From NCBI GenBank assembly GCA_903862885.1, contig CAIOZU010000060.1:1-55587 (forward strand): 55,587 nucleotides of DNA, read 5' to 3'. Position numbers and translations under genes: made by a program. Below, piece after piece: positions 7,687-16,335 of this stretch (positions are counted from its first letter, which is position 1; every line of letters begins with the position of its first letter). Source of the DNA: an uncultured Pseudomonadota bacterium. GTDB lineage: Bacteria > Pseudomonadota > Gammaproteobacteria > Steroidobacterales > Steroidobacteraceae. Under the pieces are notes generated by a model. That model searched no databases. It was not told the DNA's origin and saw only the letters and a list, made by a program, of their open reading frames with translations.

Positions 7687-9912
7687 TTAGAAGCACAGTT
7701 GGAGCATTGAGAAGTCATCATCAAAGTTGTTGCGGCCCTGTACGTTTTGCATGCTAACCAGAATGTCCGTGGTTGAGCCTTCGTTATTCACCACCTGTTC
7801 GATGACATCAGCAAATTGTGTTAACTCAAATTCGCCTGCGGCGGTCTGCACTTCATAGGTGCCGTCGCTGAAGACATGCAGTCGGCTGCCGACTGGGATG
7901 GTGTATTGCTCTGTTTGATATTCGACGTCTGGCATGACGCCAATCACCAGACCTTCGGATTCCAAAATCGTGCGCTTTTTATTGGGTTCGACCAATACGG
8001 CACCATGGTGTCCGGCACTTGAGAAGTGTAGGTTGCGTGTGGTTGTGTCATAGACACCATACCAAATGGTGAAGTACATGTTGTTCTGCGACTCCATGGA
8101 GAACGCCGCATTGAGGCCCGCGAGCACCGAGTGTGGCAAGTAGAAGTCTGCGTTTCTCAGTGTCTGGGAACGAATGGCATTGATTGCGCTGGTAGCCAGC
8201 AGCGCAGCACCCACGCCATGACCGCAGACATCGAGCAGATAAATAGCGAGATGGGTTTCATCTAACCAGTGATAGCCAAACGCATCGCCGCCGAGCGATG
8301 TGGACGGTCGGTACAGCCAGTCGGTGGCCACCACGCCTCCTTTGAGCCGTTGTGGCAGCAGCGCCTCAACATATCGAGTGGCTTCGGCCATTTCAGCTGC
8401 TAATGCGGCGTTGGCATTTTCTGCAGTGATGCGGGCCTTGTCGGCAAATAAGCGCGCTTCCTCCGCATCGGCGCGGCTGCGGCGCGCCGAATGCAGTGCA
8501 ATCGCCATGCGACCTGCCATCTTCCACGAGACGGTCAGCAGCAATAAAACAACGATCGCTAAGATGCCCAGCGATTTCCGTAATAACAGGAAGGTCTCTT
8601 TGGATAGATCAGGGACATAGAGGCTTGAGACGATTTTAAAGTTCCAAGGATCAAAGGCGCTGACCGATAGCTCGTAGTCACCCTCGTGGATACTGTGGTC
8701 GAGTGCGGCCGTCGTGGCGAGGACTGGCAAGCGAGTCAGCCAATTGTCTGGCACGTTGCTAGAATGGAAAAGAAGCTCATTTTTCTGATTCACCAGAGCC
8801 ATGAATCCATTGTTCAAGATGCGCGATTCAGTGAGCCACTGATTGACTTGTTCTAGTGTATCGACCAAGTAACCGGCGTAATAAATGCCGACGACGGTCC
8901 CAGAAGCATCCGTGATGGGCGCGTAGTGCGTGTAATACGCTGCGCCAAGAATATCCACCAGTCCCGTGTAGCTTTTACCTGCGTGCAGTGCGGCATAAGC
9001 TTTGCCTTTTTTATCAAGCAGGGTGCCGATCGCACGGGAACCATCGGAGCGCTTTACATTGGTGCTGACTCGCACGAAGTCATCGCCATCGGCCACGAAA
9101 AGTGTGGCGGTGCCGCGCAGCTGCGCGGTGACATTGTCGACAATATCGTAGTGATTATTAATGACGGTGTTGCCAAATCGTAGCTCTTGGGTCTGACGTT
9201 CACCGACTAGGCTTGTGCCGCCTCGCGTAGGGGCACCGAACTTCATCGCCGTGGCGGCTAACACGCTGACCGATGCGCGGGTCAAATCTGTATAGACCTT
9301 GTCGGTTTGTTGTAATTGCACTTTGAGTGAGGTAATTGCATCGCGCGCTTCTGTTTCGCCGCGATCACGAATTTCTCCTCTGAGCTGTTGCCAGCCAAAG
9401 ACGGCTGCGAGGGTGAGCAGAGCGCCCATACCTAAAAACCAGAAGAGTAATTGGAATTGGGAGCGCTGATCTGGTGCGCCGGCGAAGTACGCCCCAATCA
9501 CGGTGCCTTGCGCGTCAAAAATGGGTGTGTAGAACGCGTACGTGGAGAATCCGAACAATTCAAAGAGTCCTTCGCGAGATTTGCCCTCTCGAAGCGCTGC
9601 GTAAGCGGGACTCTTCTGGTCGAGAGCAGTGCCCACCGCTCGGCTGCCGTCACTGTTGCGCAGCGTGGTGTTGATACGCACAAAGTCCGGTCCATCTACA
9701 ACAAAGATGGTTGCAATGCCATCGCCCTTACCGATCACCGCATCCAGCAAATGAGGCTGGTCGTTAAGAGGGGTCGCACCCAATTTGAGCTCTCGGACAC
9801 GGCGTGTGCCCGCCGTGGTGTTAGTGCCTAATGAGGCAGGGCCGAGCGTTGTCAGGGCGCGGTCCAAGGCGCGGTTTACTGTCCGAGCATTACGTGTAAA
9901 CAACTTCAACAT
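7687..9912 (-). CDS. Membrane-bound PP2C (SpoIIE/RsbU-type) phosphatase with duplicated Cache domains
   Basis: A 741-residue signalling phosphatase. Residues ~35-170 and ~215-350 are two copies of the same Cache unit; compare 'DFVRINTTLRNSDGSRAVGT' with 'DFVRVSTNVKRSDGSRAIGT'. A further Cache-like stretch precedes the second membrane segment. TM1 lies near 175-195 and TM2 near 450-470, followed by a coiled coil (ADAEEARLFADKARITAENA) and a C-terminal PP2C domain. Metal-binding aspartates are visible in 'LGGDAFGYHW', 'LLDVCGHGVGAALL', 'HVFSDGTYEV' and 'DDDFSMLQL', so the enzyme should be active on a phospho-Ser/Thr protein, classically an STAS anti-anti-sigma factor. None is encoded nearby. 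The ATG at 9912 is preferred over 9939 because GGGAG lies 7 bases before it. The first Cache copy has no preceding membrane segment, which leaves topology unresolved. Confidence 0.85.
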   Translation of the reverse strand: MLKLFTRNARTVNRALDRALTTLGPASLGTNTTAGTRRVRELKLGATPLNDQPHLLDAVIGKGDGIATIFVVDGPDFVRINTTLRNSDGSRAVGTALDQKSPAYAALREGKSREGLFELFGFSTYAFYTPIFDAQGTVIGAYFAGAPDQRSQFQLLFWFLGMGALLTLAAVFGWQQLRGEIRDRGETEARDAITSLKVQLQQTDKVYTDLTRASVSVLAATAMKFGAPTRGGTSLVGERQTQELRFGNTVINNHYDIVDNVTAQLRGTATLFVADGDDFVRVSTNVKRSDGSRAIGTLLDKKGKAYAALHAGKSYTGLVDILGAAYYTHYAPITDASGTVVGIYYAGYLVDTLEQVNQWLTESRILNNGFMALVNQKNELLFHSSNVPDNWLTRLPVLATTAALDHSIHEGDYELSVSAFDPWNFKIVSSLYVPDLSKETFLLLRKSLGILAIVVLLLLTVSWKMAGRMAIALHSARRSRADAEEARLFADKARITAENANAALAAEMAEATRYVEALLPQRLKGGVVATDWLYRPSTSLGGDAFGYHWLDETHLAIYLLDVCGHGVGAALLATSAINAIRSQTLRNADFYLPHSVLAGLNAAFSMESQNNMYFTIWYGVYDTTTRNLHFSSAGHHGAVLVEPNKKRTILESEGLVIGVMPDVEYQTEQYTIPVGSRLHVFSDGTYEVQTAAGEFELTQFADVIEQVVNNEGSTTDILVSMQNVQGRNNFDDDFSMLQLCF

Positions 9913-9939
9913 GGACCGTCTCCCAAGCTTTTTATTCAT

Positions 9940-10466
9940 TCAGCAGCCAGGTATTGCTCCTAGGCCAAGTAGTTGCTGGTTTTTATCGCTGTCTCATAAT
10001 CAGGGCCGCTTGCCCGCGACCCCGAAGACGATACGCGACTGAGGGCGGAGGGTCTACCGTGATCGGCTGTGGTGCGGCGACTCTTGTTGATTTGGTCTGG
10101 GTCGCGCGTCGAGTGGCGGAGCGGGGTGTCAGGCCTGGTGGGGGCTGTGCGGCGCTTTACGTTGTGATCGCGGTCCGCCAGGACGCGTCTCAATCAGAGT
10201 AAATAACCATATATATTAGATAGTTAACTCATTTTAAGTGGGCGTGCGTTGACTGCCCTATGGAGGGGGGCTCACTCGCCGTGCGACCATTCTTCTCTGC
10301 CCTCGGACCGGTGCGTTGAGGCGCGCGTGCGTCACCCAAACGCCTCGCTACCGGCGCATGACGGCTGCCTGAGCGTCTGTTTGCGCGGCTGGACACCTAG
10401 GCGCTGGGCGAGAGCCGTGCGGGCTACAATGCGAGCGCCCTACGCTGCTTCGCGGATGACTGTTTC
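9940..10466. other. Intergenic region, 527 bases, between divergent phosphatase and TonB receptor genes
   Basis: No coding sequence is convincing here on either strand. It holds one A/T-rich patch (about 10199-10240, ATATATATTAGATAG) that could contain the promoter for either divergent gene. A TACAAT hexamer lies at 10425-10430, about 37 bases before the receptor start, without a good -35. No operator-like palindrome was noticed. Confidence 0.4.
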
Positions 10467-12857
10467 ATGCCTCGTTTTTTTCATTCACCCATCTGGCTGC
10501 AGGGATCGATTGGTGACCGACGACGCGCGGTGCCCGTTTGGATGGGGATCGCTTGGCTTGGGCTGCTGAGTGCGACGGTGATGGCGGCGACAGGCTCAGG
10601 CAGTGGGTTTCAAGAGGTGGTGATTTCTGTCTCACCTTTGCCGGGTATGACGGTGGACTTAAACAAAGTGCCGAGTCATACGCAATCACTCGATCTCGCG
10701 GATTTGACGCGCCAAGGTGTGGTGAGCGTCAGCGACGCGCTCAACAGTCAAGTCGCCAGTGTCACTGTGAACGATAATTTAGATGATCGTTTTCAGCCCG
10801 ATATTTTATATCGTGGCTTTGAGGCGTCGCCCGTTTTGGGTACGCCGCAGGGTTTGGCGGTCTATCAGAACGGCGTGCGTATTAACGAAGCCTTTGGTGA
10901 TGTGGTCAACTGGGATCTCATTCCCGATGTGGCCCTCAGTCGCGTGGAGGTTACGAGCGCCAACCCTTTATATGGTCTCAATGCACTGGGTGGTGCCATC
11001 ATTGTTCACATGAAAGATGGCAACAGCTATCAGGGCACTGATGCACAAGTAAGTCTCGGGTCATTCGGAGGCCACACCGCCACTTGGCAAACGGGGGGGC
11101 GTGAGCGCAGCGTAGGCTGGTATGTCGCCGTACTGGGCTCCGATGAAGTCGGTTGGCGTGACCATGCGGACAATGTTGTTCGACAAGTCTATGCAGTTGC
11201 CAGTCACTATGGTTCTCGATGGTCAACCGATCTCAGTCTGACGTGGGCTGACAATCGTCTCAATGGCCTAGGCGCGGCACCAGTGCCCACGCTGGCCCTT
11301 GATCGAGCGGCCGTATTCACGGGGCCCCAATGGAACGAGAATCAACTCGTCTTTTCAACGCTGCACCTGGCGCTCAGCCCGTCGCCGACCCAGGCGTGGC
11401 AGTCGGTTGGGTACCTGCGTCACTATAGACAAAGCGTGTCCAATGGTAATTCGACAGTCGACACCGCGTGCACGCCGACTCCATTAGTCGGCTCGCTGTG
11501 TCAGGCGGATGGCATCACACCGCTGAGCAATGCTCAGGGCGCTTTGTTGCCCGACTTGTCAGATGGCGGCCGAGTGCTGATTGGTGAAAATAACGCGGTG
11601 TCCGTTGACACCCTCAGTCGTGGCATCAGTCTGCAGATGACTGACAGCTCATCGTGGCGCTCTTTCAATAACCAGCTGGTCTTAGGTGCAACACTAGATG
11701 ATGCCAGAGTGGACTATGGAGCCCGTACCCAGGTGGGTGTTTTATCTGCAGCACGTTTCGTGGAGGCGTCCCCATGGTTTGTGCAAACCGCTGAAGAATT
11801 ACCTTGGACTGCGACGCCCGTAGCGCTCACTGCTCATAATCGCGACTATGGGCTCTATGTGTCGGATGCGATAGATATCGACAAGTCCTTAACGCTTAAC
11901 GCCAGTGCGCGCTACAACGCCGCGAGACGCGACCTTTTGGATTTGCGAGGGACGCTACTCACCGGTCATAATCGCTATGTGCATTTAAATCCGGCAATGG
12001 GCATAACCTACCAGTTGAGTGACGGACTCACGGTATACGGCGGACTCTCAGAAAATAACCGCACGCCCACTGCCAGTGAGATCGAGTGTTCAGACCCGCT
12101 GCATCCGTGTTTATTGCCGTCGAGTCTAGCCGCCGATCCACCTGTCCTTAAGCAGGTGGTAGCGCAATCTGCCGAGGGAGGACTGCGCGGCAGTGTGCGA
12201 CCCCGGGAAGGTGCGCGGGTGAACTGGAATGTCGGTGTGTTCAAAACCAATGTGCACGATGACATCTATGGAGTCGCCACCTCATTGAGTTCTGGCTTTT
12301 TTAAAAATATTGCATTGACTCGTCGCCAAGGACTTGAGGCAGGTATTCAGTACGTGGATGAGCGTTGGTCGGCATCTCTTCAGCTCAGTGACATCGGAGC
12401 GACTTTTCAAAGTCCATTCGTGGTCAGCTCCCCTTCTAATCCCTACCGCAGTGCAGCGGACACGATCCAAGTGGCCCCTGGTGACGAGTTGCCGGGCAAT
12501 GCTCGTCGACGGGTAAAGGCCAATCTGTCGTACCAGGTCAACACACGATTTGGGATAGGCGCTGCACTGACCGCTACCAGTGGCAGCTACTACCGAGGCG
12601 ATGAATCCAATCAAAACGCCCGGTTACCGGGATATAACCTATTAAACCTGCACGGGTCTTACCGTGTGAGTGAACCGGTGGAATGCTTCTGGATGGTGAC
12701 CAACGTTTTAAATAGGAAATTTGCTAATTTCGGCTTACTGGGCGATCCCACAGGCGTCGGCGCACCTGGTGTGCCGACAACCGGCCCCGTGGATCCGCGC
12801 TTTCAAAGCCCCGGCAGTCCGTTTGCGATGATGATGAGTGTACGCGTGAGATTCTGA
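10467..12857 (+). CDS. TonB-dependent outer-membrane receptor
   Basis: 796 residues. An N-terminal basic/hydrophobic leader (LGLLSATVMAATGS) is followed by the plug domain: 'VVSVSDALNSQVASVTVND', 'YRGFEASPVLGTPQGLAVYQNGVRINE' and 'NPLYGLNALGGAIIVHMKDG', then a 22-strand-type barrel ending in '...MMMSVRVRF' with the C-terminal Phe expected for outer-membrane assembly. The plug is of the FecA/CirA-like general type and gives no clear ligand. Energised by TonB-ExbBD (not in this window), it imports a large or scarce substrate into the periplasm. It precedes selO on the same strand with only a short gap, but a functional link between the two is not suggested by what is known of either family. Confidence 0.85.
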   Translation: MPRFFHSPIWLQGSIGDRRRAVPVWMGIAWLGLLSATVMAATGSGSGFQEVVISVSPLPGMTVDLNKVPSHTQSLDLADLTRQGVVSVSDALNSQVASVTVNDNLDDRFQPDILYRGFEASPVLGTPQGLAVYQNGVRINEAFGDVVNWDLIPDVALSRVEVTSANPLYGLNALGGAIIVHMKDGNSYQGTDAQVSLGSFGGHTATWQTGGRERSVGWYVAVLGSDEVGWRDHADNVVRQVYAVASHYGSRWSTDLSLTWADNRLNGLGAAPVPTLALDRAAVFTGPQWNENQLVFSTLHLALSPSPTQAWQSVGYLRHYRQSVSNGNSTVDTACTPTPLVGSLCQADGITPLSNAQGALLPDLSDGGRVLIGENNAVSVDTLSRGISLQMTDSSSWRSFNNQLVLGATLDDARVDYGARTQVGVLSAARFVEASPWFVQTAEELPWTATPVALTAHNRDYGLYVSDAIDIDKSLTLNASARYNAARRDLLDLRGTLLTGHNRYVHLNPAMGITYQLSDGLTVYGGLSENNRTPTASEIECSDPLHPCLLPSSLAADPPVLKQVVAQSAEGGLRGSVRPREGARVNWNVGVFKTNVHDDIYGVATSLSSGFFKNIALTRRQGLEAGIQYVDERWSASLQLSDIGATFQSPFVVSSPSNPYRSAADTIQVAPGDELPGNARRRVKANLSYQVNTRFGIGAALTATSGSYYRGDESNQNARLPGYNLLNLHGSYRVSEPVECFWMVTNVLNRKFANFGLLGDPTGVGAPGVPTTGPVDPRFQSPGSPFAMMMSVRVRF

Positions 12858-12933
12858 CCGGGCCTGCATGGGCTGCGCCAAGCGACCCTGTCTGTGTAAA
12901 ATCAAACACCCCCAAAACAGTCGACTGAGCCTT

Positions 12934-14442
12934 ATGGAGACACCGATCACGCCGGATGAGCGCCGTTTACCGATCGGTACACTGTCGTCCAGTTATGCCG
13001 CTCTACCGACTCGCTTTCACACGCACGTTAAGCCAACCCCAGTTAGTGATCCGCGGTTGATCGCCGTTAATACGGATTTGGCCCGTGTACTGGGTTTGAC
13101 ACTTGACCAGTTCGATAACAGTGAACTGGCCGCGTTGTTCGCGGGGAACCTGCTTCCGCAGGGCGGAACGCCGCTTGCGATGGCGTACGCTGGGCACCAG
13201 TTTGGTCATTGGGTGCCTCAGCTCGGCGATGGACGGGCCATCTTAATGGGCGAAGTGATCGACACCGTCGGCGTGCGGCGCGATGTGCAATGGAAGGGCA
13301 GTGGCCGCACGCCCTACTCTCGCGGCGGCGATGGGCGCGCGGCGCTCGGTCCTGTGATGCGTGAATATCTGGTGAGCGAAGCCATGCACGCGCTGGGTGT
13401 CCCTGCGACACGCGCATTAGCGGCGGTGGTGACGGGTGAGCGGGTGCGTCGCGAGTCACTGATGCCGGGCGCGATTTTAACGCGAGTGGCGGCCAGTCAC
13501 GTGCGCGTGGGTACTTTTCAGTATATCTCGAGCTTACGCGATACCGACGCGCTTCGAACGCTCGCCGATTATGTGATCGAGCGCCACTACCCGCGTGCGA
13601 CGGAGGCTGCCAATCCCTATCTGAGGTTGCTAGAGAGTGTGGTGGCGCGACAGGCCTTTTTAGTGTCTCGCTGGATGATGGTGGGTTTTATACACGGCGT
13701 GATGAATACCGACAATATGGCCATCTCCGGTGAGACTATTGACTTCGGACCCTGCGCATTTATGGATGAGTATGATCCGGGCAAGGTATTTAGCTCTATT
13801 GATACCATGGGTCGCTATGCTTACAGCAATCAGCCGAAAGCGGCCCAGTGGAACTTGGCACGCTTTGCAGAAACACTGCTACCCCTCATTCACCCCGATG
13901 GCGCTACCGCAGTTACGTTAGTCACGCCGATCATTGAGGGCTTTACGACGCAGTTCGAGGCACACTGGTTGACCGGTATGCGCGCTAAATTGGGTTTAGT
14001 GACCGAACGGCATGACGACCAGGGCTTGGCTCAGGCCCTTCTTGATATTTTGCATGGGCATAACGTCGATTACACGCTGGCTTTCCGCTTACTCACTGAG
14101 TTATTGTGTGATGATCGCGCCAGCGCGCAGCTGCTCACGCTATTTCCGCATCCTGCTGTCATGGAAGCGTGGCTGATGCAGTGGCGTCTGCGTCTAGACG
14201 TTGAAGCGATGCCGCCGGCAGATCGGCGCGATTGTATGCGCCAGACGAATCCCCAGGTCATTCCGCGTAACCATCAGATCGCCGCTGCGATCTTGGCTGC
14301 AGAGGTGGCCAATGATTTCGGGCCTTTTAATGCTCTTTTGAGCGTGCTGGCTAAGCCATTTGAGGAACGCCCGGAGGTGTACGCATACACCGTACCGCCG
14401 ACCGACAGTGAACGCGTGCGTCGTACGTTCTGTGGCACCTAG
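12934..14442 (+). CDS. selO: Protein adenylyltransferase SelO
   Basis: A 502-residue SelO/YdiU pseudokinase-fold enzyme, which transfers AMP from ATP to Ser/Thr/Tyr of target proteins and has been tied to redox and oxidative-stress responses. Family marks are all present: 'LPIGTLSSSYAALPTRFHTH' at the N-terminus, 'AYAGHQFGHWVPQLGDGRAI', 'WKGSGRTPYSRGGDGRAALG', 'HGVMNTDNMAI' (metal-binding Asn/Asp) and 'DFGPCAFMDEYDP'. The chain ends 'TFCGT', keeping the C-terminal cysteine seen in many family members. The ATG at 12934 is chosen because the family begins there; a GTG/ATG-initiated upstream extension to 12868 is Cys/Lys-rich and unlike SelO. Converges on the next gene with a 21-base gap. Confidence 0.95.
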   Translation: METPITPDERRLPIGTLSSSYAALPTRFHTHVKPTPVSDPRLIAVNTDLARVLGLTLDQFDNSELAALFAGNLLPQGGTPLAMAYAGHQFGHWVPQLGDGRAILMGEVIDTVGVRRDVQWKGSGRTPYSRGGDGRAALGPVMREYLVSEAMHALGVPATRALAAVVTGERVRRESLMPGAILTRVAASHVRVGTFQYISSLRDTDALRTLADYVIERHYPRATEAANPYLRLLESVVARQAFLVSRWMMVGFIHGVMNTDNMAISGETIDFGPCAFMDEYDPGKVFSSIDTMGRYAYSNQPKAAQWNLARFAETLLPLIHPDGATAVTLVTPIIEGFTTQFEAHWLTGMRAKLGLVTERHDDQGLAQALLDILHGHNVDYTLAFRLLTELLCDDRASAQLLTLFPHPAVMEAWLMQWRLRLDVEAMPPADRRDCMRQTNPQVIPRNHQIAAAILAAEVANDFGPFNALLSVLAKPFEERPEVYAYTVPPTDSERVRRTFCGT

Positions 14443-14463
14443 CGATCAAGACAGATAGGGCGC

Positions 14464-15153
14464 TTAACGAAACCGATAACCAATGCCGACACTGACGCTT
14501 TGGTACCAATGCTGATTATTGAAACCCGCGTCAATATTTTGTGCCAGCAAGGGTGTGTTTAGTTCGGTGCTCTCGCAATAGGTCGCAGATTCGGCAGTGC
14601 AAGTGGACTTAATGGTAGCGCGCGCTTTATCACCATCAGAAAAGCCAAACCCTGCCATCACAGAGACACGACCATTGTGCATGACTAAACCGTGGTGTGT
14701 ATCTGAGGCGTGGTCTTCTTTATCATCCCACGTGAGTTGCAGATCGGTGGTGTGAGTACTCACGGAGCGCGCATCCAACCTCCCCTCTTCAGTATCACCG
14801 CTAAGGCCCACTGATTGAATGCGCACCGCAGCTATCGGCGAGCGCGCTCGGCTGTTCCATATTTTCCAGTCGGTCAACGAGTTGAAGTACTTAGGCTTCT
14901 TCGGCGTCTCTAATGCAGTGGCTGAATGGTTAAACAGACCCAGCGTGGTGATGGACCGTACGTGATTCCAGGAGTCAGCGACAAACTGATGCAGATTGGC
15001 ATCAAGACCTGTCAGTCGCGGTGTGTTGTTGGCGGCAACTCCACTGGCGTTATTTAGGTGATTCAGCGAGACGCTTTGGCTGAATGCAGGGTGTGTGGTG
15101 CCCGTGAGCAGCAGTGCAATAAGTAACGGGGGCAGACAGCGATGGCGCGACAT
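14464..15153 (-). CDS. Exported protein of unknown function
   Basis: I do not recognise this 229-residue protein. It has a clear Sec signal peptide (PPLLIALLLTGTTHPAFSQS, cleavage after AFS), is rich in Ser/Thr/Asn/His, has two cysteines close together near residue 180-190 (STCTAESATYC) that could form a disulfide, and ends 'SVSVGIGYRFR', the alternating pattern of a closing outer-membrane beta-strand. A small beta-barrel or surface-associated protein is plausible. It is monocistronic on the minus strand, downstream of the aralkylamine dehydrogenase operon by about 220 bases that contain that operon's putative terminator. Confidence 0.6.
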   Translation of the reverse strand: MSRHRCLPPLLIALLLTGTTHPAFSQSVSLNHLNNASGVAANNTPRLTGLDANLHQFVADSWNHVRSITTLGLFNHSATALETPKKPKYFNSLTDWKIWNSRARSPIAAVRIQSVGLSGDTEEGRLDARSVSTHTTDLQLTWDDKEDHASDTHHGLVMHNGRVSVMAGFGFSDGDKARATIKSTCTAESATYCESTELNTPLLAQNIDAGFNNQHWYQSVSVGIGYRFR

Positions 15154-15343
15154 GAGCGTTCTCTAAAGTTAAATAACAAGTGGGTATTAGCCAGAGGCTT
15201 GCGTTTTACTATAGGCGGCGACCGCGACTGAAAATGTGACGGGCTGATAGAATTTTGCGTTGAACAACACCCATTTGGGGGGTGGCAGATTATGTTCAAT
15301 GCAGCACTGGCGAAATATTAGAATAGCGTCACAGTAAATTGTC

Positions 15344-15363
15344 GACGGCGAAATCACGCCGTC
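15344..15363 (-). terminator. Hairpin after the aralkylamine dehydrogenase operon
   Basis: GACGGCG (15344-15350) and CGCCGTC (15357-15363) form a perfect 7-bp GC-rich stem with a 6-base loop, 10 bases past the last stop codon of the operon. In the minus direction it is followed by GACAATTT, a weak U-tract. It probably ends the aau transcript. Confidence 0.45.
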
Positions 15364-15373
15364 ATTAAGCGAC

Positions 15374-15841
15374 TTAATAGTCGATGTCGCGGCTTATTTC
15401 ACTAGAAAGTTCCATCTTATTAATTAGTTGTCGCCGACTTTGACTAACAGACATTAAGGGCATGCGACGAGCGCGTTGTACTTCCTCGGCGGTGAACGGT
15501 TGCCACTCTGCGAGCGATGTCGCAGACGACGCAAGAAACCAGTTGAGCACTTGGGCGACGCCCTGATCCGACAGGGCAGAGTTCGCAACGCCCGGCACGC
15601 GCAATACAAAATCGCGTCCTTCGGCGCTTTTTACAAACGCTGGCAAAGTGCGAGTAAGCGTCGGTACTTTGTTGGGTACGCCACTGCCCGTGAGTCCATG
15701 ACAGCCTGCACAAAACAGAAGATAGTTTTGAGCGGGTTGTGTAGATTCAGGTCGCTCGAGACTGATCGCTTCAGTGCTCTGCAGACACAAGATAAGGAAA
15801 AGAATACGGAATGAGGTGGGCGCTGTGATCAGCGTGCTCAT
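15374..15841 (-). CDS. Monohaem c-type cytochrome, last gene of the amine dehydrogenase operon
   Basis: A 155-residue periplasmic cytochrome c: signal/anchor segment at residues ~8-25 (FRILFLILCLQSTEAIS), one haem site C44-A-G-C47-H48, then 'VPGVANSALSDQGVAQVLNWF'. That last phrase is typical of small cytochromes found beside quinoprotein amine dehydrogenases. No Met is present at the usual axial position in that segment; the first later Met is near residue 127, so the sixth ligand is uncertain. Start overlaps the preceding cytochrome by 4 bases (ATGA). Likely role: electron transfer from the dehydrogenase or its primary acceptor to the respiratory chain. With one haem it is not MauG. Confidence 0.8.
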   Translation of the reverse strand: MSTLITAPTSFRILFLILCLQSTEAISLERPESTQPAQNYLLFCAGCHGLTGSGVPNKVPTLTRTLPAFVKSAEGRDFVLRVPGVANSALSDQGVAQVLNWFLASSATSLAEWQPFTAEEVQRARRMPLMSVSQSRRQLINKMELSSEISRDIDY

Positions 15842-16335
15842 GGCCTGTGTGCCGCCAATGCGATGGAACGATGCGCATGAACGGCGGCGCCCTCGATTGG
15901 ATGCATGCGTTCGGCAGCCAAGTCGGAGATGGTGAGGAAGTCGGTCTCAGAGGCGTGAGCGAGTTCATGACTCACATAGTTAATTAGTGTTGCGAGCGTC
16001 TGGTCATCGAGTCGTGAGAATTCTGGCATCTTGAAATTGTAGTGGCGGTCATCGACGGTGATATCACCATACATGCCATACAGGAGCGTGATTGCCAGTT
16101 GGCGACGACCATCAGGTGTTGCGATAAAAGCAGCGGGCACATTTGTCAGCGGTGGTGCGAGGCCGGGTGTGCCGGCACCTGTGGCACGGTGGCAGATTGC
16201 ACAGTGGGTATTGAACAGTGCTTTTCCATCGAATGCTGTGGTGGTGTCCGCGAAGGCGGTGGAGCTAACGCACAGCAGAAGCAGACCGATTAGTCGCATC
16301 GCCAGGGCGCGAACGCCATGATCGGTGTGACTCAC
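15838..16335 (-). CDS. Monohaem c-type cytochrome, probable electron acceptor of aralkylamine dehydrogenase
   Basis: 165 residues with a signal peptide (LIGLLLLCVSSTAFAD), haem site C45-A-I-C48-H49 and an axial-Met candidate M103 in 'FKMPEFSRLDD', the class I cytochrome c arrangement. Begins with a GTG that overlaps the light-chain stop codon (GTGA), so the two are translationally coupled; an ATG at 16299 directly before the hydrophobic core is an alternative. Being fused to the end of the light-chain gene, it is the best candidate for taking electrons from the tryptophan tryptophylquinone, a job done by azurin or amicyanin in the best-studied systems. No blue copper gene is present in the operon. 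Confidence 0.85.
   Translation of the reverse strand: MSHTDHGVRALAMRLIGLLLLCVSSTAFADTTTAFDGKALFNTHCAICHRATGAGTPGLAPPLTNVPAAFIATPDGRRQLAITLLYGMYGDITVDDRHYNFKMPEFSRLDDQTLATLINYVSHELAHASETDFLTISDLAAERMHPIEGAAVHAHRSIALAAHRP

Noticed and set aside
10249-10569. Plus-strand frame of 106 codons before the TonB receptor
   Set aside because: Overlaps the receptor's signal-peptide region in another frame; Arg/Cys-rich and unlike a real protein.
15374-16335. One of the two cytochromes being MauG
   Set aside because: MauG has two haem sites and about 370 residues; each of these has a single CxxCH and under 170 residues.
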